Translations under genes and position numbers: made by a program
Shown here: positions 60,365-64,000 of the stretch, piece by piece
Position numbering within the stretch: position 1 is the first letter of the stretch
How the letters are laid out: each line of letters starts with the position of its first letter
NCBI RefSeq assembly: GCF_000002425.4
Contig: NC_037262.1
Span: forward strand, 8,244,998 to 8,308,997
DNA from: Physcomitrium patens
Lineage: Eukaryota; Streptophyta; Bryopsida; Funariales; Funariaceae
Direction: 5' to 3'
DNA length: 64,000 nt
Notes under the pieces: generated by a model
Seen by the model: only the letters and a program-made list of their open reading frames with translations
What the model was told of the DNA's origin: nothing
The model's database searches: none

Positions 60365-62532
60365 TCAGTACGATCTGAAGTATGTGAAAAGAGGAACCGG
60401 AAGGTCAAGTAAAAGATTTAGCACAGAGAACTGATACCTAGAAGAGATTCTAACAATATACATTACACCAGAAAGTGACTGACCTTCTGGGGTGTCTGTG
60501 ATTTCTGATTGATCGGAAGAATGGATTGTTGTAATTTGGTTATTTATGATTACGTCGAAATTTACCCTGGTTACTAAACTCTCTATTGAGTCCAAAGATC
60601 GTGAAATCCCTCGATTAAACCCTTTCACTGCTTTAGATTTTGAGGGAGGCTTCTTGGAAATTGGTGATTTCTTAGATATCAGCATCACGTTTGGGTCGAC
60701 TTCTGACAGAGCTGCTCTTGCAGCTGCACCTCTATCCTTGACCTGCTTCGCCTGAGCGGAATGAACAGCAGATAACAAGACGTAGCGACTTAGAACCTCG
60801 ACAACTTTCAACTCCATTAACTTTCATGGCACAATCAATGATTCATGTGCTAAACTTAGCAAATTTGATTCATGATACACTTCAAGTTCAAAGGCGACAC
60901 ATTTTAAGGGTTGTGCATGTGAAGTGGAGCAAATCCGAATGAAAAGTGCAATGATTTCGCTGCCATTCACATCAGCAGGACCCACCTCAATTCCTGGGTC
61001 GGTTGGGATGAATAATTCCGACGCTAAGGCCTCAGCACGCTTTCCTGTAGACTGGTCGACCCTGAGCGTCAAGGGCTGCGAATGAGAGCAGGAAGACATG
61101 TTCTGTATCTCCTTGCCAGCGGATTCCGGGGCTGATACATTGGCAGGCTTATCAGCTGGAAGTGATCTCTGCGGAAGACGAACACTGTAACCATGTGACC
61201 ATCTGCATTCTGAAATCAGTTTGATATCATATGGTAAACTTACACATTTTTTCGAAAGAGGTGGAAATAGTGGATGATGCCAAAAAAACACACCTCACTG
61301 GAATGGCTCTCTAGCGAGGCTGACGGCGGCAATCGCTGCGGTGAAGTGGCAACTGGAACAGAGACTCTCGTAATGCCGGAAGAATTCTCAAAAGTGGCCT
61401 CGAAGAAAGTGAATTGCTCATCGCAATGCGTCTCTTCAAATCGGTAGCTGGGGAGGCGAGTACTCTCACACTCACTTTCCTCCACGCTCCTCGGAACAGT
61501 GGTTATGATCAACGGGTCGTCTTTGGTGGGCTGCACGGCTTCGGATGACAACGACAACCGCGGAGCTTCTATAAGAGATACAAAATTCTCAACCTCTTTC
61601 AGGAAATTCGTGACAGACTTCTCGAGTGGCATCTGCTTGATAACAGGCGCTGCAAGGGAAACAAGATTGCCCATAGTCTTTCGCTTAGAGAAACCATCGG
61701 GGCAAAGCACATTCGCTGGCTCTTCTACGACCTTGGTATTCCTGGTTGGATCGAGATCATGAGTACTCGAGCAACAATGGGAATCCGTCCGATCACAAGC
61801 GGGGGGTTGAGAGCAATGGTCCTTCGGACGCACAGATGACTTCAGCAGATGCGGTGGAAGCTGGTAGTGGCGGGCATAGCGGCTCCAGGGCGTCGAGTCT
61901 GCCCGGTCTACTCTCTTGGGCTCACGGCCAGAGCGAGACTTCGGAAGGACTTGCGTCTTAGGTTTGAGATCCGAACTGCAGAATGAGGAGCCTCGCAATT
62001 CCAGATTCTTCCCGTCATTCAATCTATCAAGGCGTAGAATCGCCTCGACGAGTCGCTGATGAGCCACGAGGTCCTGATCACTAGCTAAGGAAGATTTAGA
62101 ACCCCGCGCTGGCCGAATCTTCTTCCTACAGCCTACCAAAACAGTTTTGTCAATAGAAAACCTGCCGCCCCAAGAACTGAACGAATTTCGAGTAGACTTT
62201 GGGGAGGAAGTGGTCCTGGATGAGGCTGAGACCCTGCTCGCCCGCGCCGGAGAGGGCGATATACAGCAGCTGGTGCGCTCAGCATCGGAATCAGGGAGCG
62301 AGAAAAGCTCACTGCTGTGTGGAATCTGCAACGATTCTCCGAGACTTGCCCGAGGAGACGACGAAGACTTCCTCACATCCACGATCTCGTAGAGATGGAG
62401 AAACTTCTTCAGGGAGTGGCTGGGGTCATGCAAATCCCCAGCATTCCCTATGGAGCCCTGGTGGGAGATGGTCGCCGCCACAACCCCGGCTTTCTGTTGT
62501 GCGTCTCCACACCTACTCAGGCAAACACCCAT
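60365..62532 (-). CDS. Uncharacterised Ser-rich protein with MGVCLSRC lipidation-type N-terminus
   Basis: Exon 1 (62532-61294) encodes 413 residues from ATG and ends at a good donor (GAG, then GTGTGT). Exon 2 (61168-60986) begins after CTTCCGCAG and ends GAG before GTGGGT. Exon 3 (from about 60820) keeps the frame to a stop at 60365, or is spliced again near 60484. The product would be about 600 aa. MGVCLSRCGD offers Gly2 for N-myristoylation and Cys4/Cys8 for palmitoylation, so it probably sits on a membrane. The rest is Ser/Arg-rich and apparently disordered, with conserved-looking patches HSLKKFLHLYEIVDVRK and WSRYARHYQLPPHLL. I recognise no catalytic domain. Exon 1 is solid; exons 2-3 are inferred from splice signals and matching phase. 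Confidence 0.6.
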
Positions 62533-63225
62533 TGTGTCACCCTTCGTTTTATTCCAAAAGCAACCTCAGAATTCTACTTGTGAGACTTCAGGAATCCACT
62601 ACAGATTGTGAAGGGTCCGTAGAGATGCAATTCTTCAATTGTGCGGTGTAATTATCAACCTCCTGCGCAAAGGCAAAAAGTCAAGACACTAGTGAATCGT
62701 CACGTTCCTCCTCTGCGTATGAGTTGAACCCACCCTAACTCGATCAACCACCATTGCGACTCTGGACATCGCGATACAATTTTGTCACAATCACGGCGCT
62801 ACGTAGGTGGGAAGCGCGAAACCACAATATCATGAGAAGGGACACCTGTGAATCTTCACACCTCAACTGCAATTCCTTGGTTGCTCTGATAGACGACCGA
62901 GCGCAATCAACTTACTCAACCATTGATCGCGTCGAGCAAGACAATATACATCATGCAATGCCATACTTGCGATCATCTCCACCCTAAACACAGGCCAAAT
63001 AGCACCGGCACAGGAAGAAGAGTGAAACCACTTGTAACGTTCAACGCTCCCGAGCCTTCACATCTTCCAATCTCAGTCCTTATCTCACAAACCGTTCCTC
63101 ACATCCACACAATACGATAGAGCCTACTCCAATTTCGCTGCAGGCAAGATTATCACACAACGAGTGCGCTACAGCACACACACCCATCTCACCCGGAACT
63201 GAACCCAGAACACAACTCATATAGA

Positions 63226-63246
63226 CCCCCCCCCCCCCCCCCCCCC
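63226..63246 (+). repeat. Poly-C tract (21 C)
   Basis: Uninterrupted run of 21 cytosines; on the other strand a G-run that could form quadruplex structure. Exact length may be affected by sequencing. Confidence 0.9.
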
Positions 63247-63812
63247 ATCAACAATGAACGAACGAATCAAGGAGACGTTGCAGGAGCATTAAAAATGATA
63301 CCCACACAATCACATAGGCATACACACACACACAAAGGCAGAACAATTTGAATTCGAAACCAGTTTTCAAAAACAACACTACATAGCTAGCATCATAATC
63401 ACGCTAAAACGTCACTCTCTCGAAACACCAACAATAACGGCACTGCAGGCTCCGAATCAGAGCTGGAGTAACTGCATCCCCCTCTGTGTTTATTCTGTTC
63501 TTTTTCTTTTCCTCTGGTTTATGGTTAAAAAAACTTAGTATTCTAGCAATACAGATACACAGCCTCAAAGGGGTTTATAACTTATGGGCATGGCAGGGAC
63601 ATGAATGCAGCGATGGGATTAGTACAGAGAAGGGAAGGGGCATTCATTTTCATGCTCTTGTGCAGGCGATGTTTAACTTACTCAGCTGCTGTAGTTAACT
63701 CCCCTTCTCTCTTCCGCTTTATTATTATGTGTCTCTCAGGGTCTTCACTGGGAACAGCGCCCCATTACTGGGTCTCATTAACTCACACTCTGGGTCTCTT
63801 TTTTCCAAACCT

Positions 63813-63814
<2 letters not shown>

Positions 63815-63843
<29 letters not shown>
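63815..63843 (+). repeat. Poly-T tract (29 T)
   Basis: Uninterrupted run of 29 thymines followed by repeated CCCTT units. Confidence 0.9.
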
Positions 63844-64000
63844 CCCTTCCCTTCCCTTCACTTTTGTGCCTCGTTGGGTTCATTGGGGCACATTTTATTT
63901 ATTTATTTATTTTAATTTATTTACAATGAAATGGGTGTTTGGAGGTTCAGGGTGTGATCCTACTGTCATTCTGTAATGAAAATAACCCATGCATGGATGT

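Larger units (their letters stand above)
62533..64000 (-). promoter_or_regulatory. Upstream region of the lipidation-type gene
   Basis: No coding signal. Contains a 21-base poly-C tract (63226-63246), a 29-base poly-T tract (63815-63843) and CCCTT repeats just after it. On the minus strand the latter form a GA-rich stretch. Probably leader, possible leader introns and promoter of the minus-strand gene, or the space before the next gene. Confidence 0.35.

Noticed and set aside
62199-62651. 150-codon + strand frame opposite the MGVCLSRC gene
   Set aside because: Antisense shadow of the long exon 1; no domain and no splice context.
1-64000. tRNA, rRNA, riboswitch or bacterial defence-type systems
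   Set aside because: No cloverleaf, rRNA motif or operon-like gene cluster was seen while reading; all clear genes are intron-containing plant genes or retroelements.

Overview
The window looks like nuclear DNA of a land plant, most probably a moss; Physcomitrium patens is my best guess. The reasons are intron-split genes with plant-type products (COR413, ARPC3, a PWI-like/RRM protein) lying as small islands in very AT-rich DNA. That DNA is packed with nested Ty3/gypsy chromovirus retrotransposons resembling the moss RLG1 family. The species guess rests on recall of the families, not on a search.

Layout. 1-760: nothing recognised. 761-8432: an old, decayed RLG1-like element (E3, + strand) broken by two ~1.34 kb non-coding insertions. 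8433-10623: AT-rich DNA with an LTR scrap. 10624-14823 (-): an 11-exon gene for a nuclear RNA-binding protein (PWI-like N-terminus, PABPN1-type RRM), with its leader and promoter up to ~16.5 kb. 16.6-19.4 kb: AT-rich intergenic DNA. 19.4-21.9 kb: a GC-richer island with an ORF broken by one in-frame TAG. 21916-31.7 kb (-): a decayed Ty1/copia element, split by a young full-length RLG1-like element (E1, 24236-30567, 530-bp LTRs, CTTCA target duplication). 31.7-33.2 kb: weak gene candidate. 33463-35523 (+): ARPC3. 37.1-52.0 kb: a nest in which E2 (38292-45966, 561-bp LTRs) sits inside E4, which abuts E5, with two more ~1.3 kb non-coding insertions. 52-56.4 kb: AT-rich. 58097-59546 (+): COR413-type membrane protein. 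60365-62532 (-): an unrecognised protein with an N-myristoylation/palmitoylation-type start. 62.5-64 kb: its upstream region.

How things fit. The single-copy genes are independent housekeeping or stress genes: actin nucleation, RNA metabolism and cold/ABA-linked membrane function. The retroelements are the main story. All RLG1-like copies carry gag, a pol ending in a chromodomain, and an extra ~140-codon ORF of unknown function between pol and the 3' LTR. This ORF keeps exactly the same length (423 nt) in three copies of very different age. A separate family of ~1.3 kb non-coding elements (four clear copies) makes 4-bp target duplications. Two of its copies hit the same nucleotide position of pol in two different host elements, in opposite orientations. 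I found no bacterial-type system, CRISPR array, tRNA or rRNA. Boundaries come from reading and hand alignment only.
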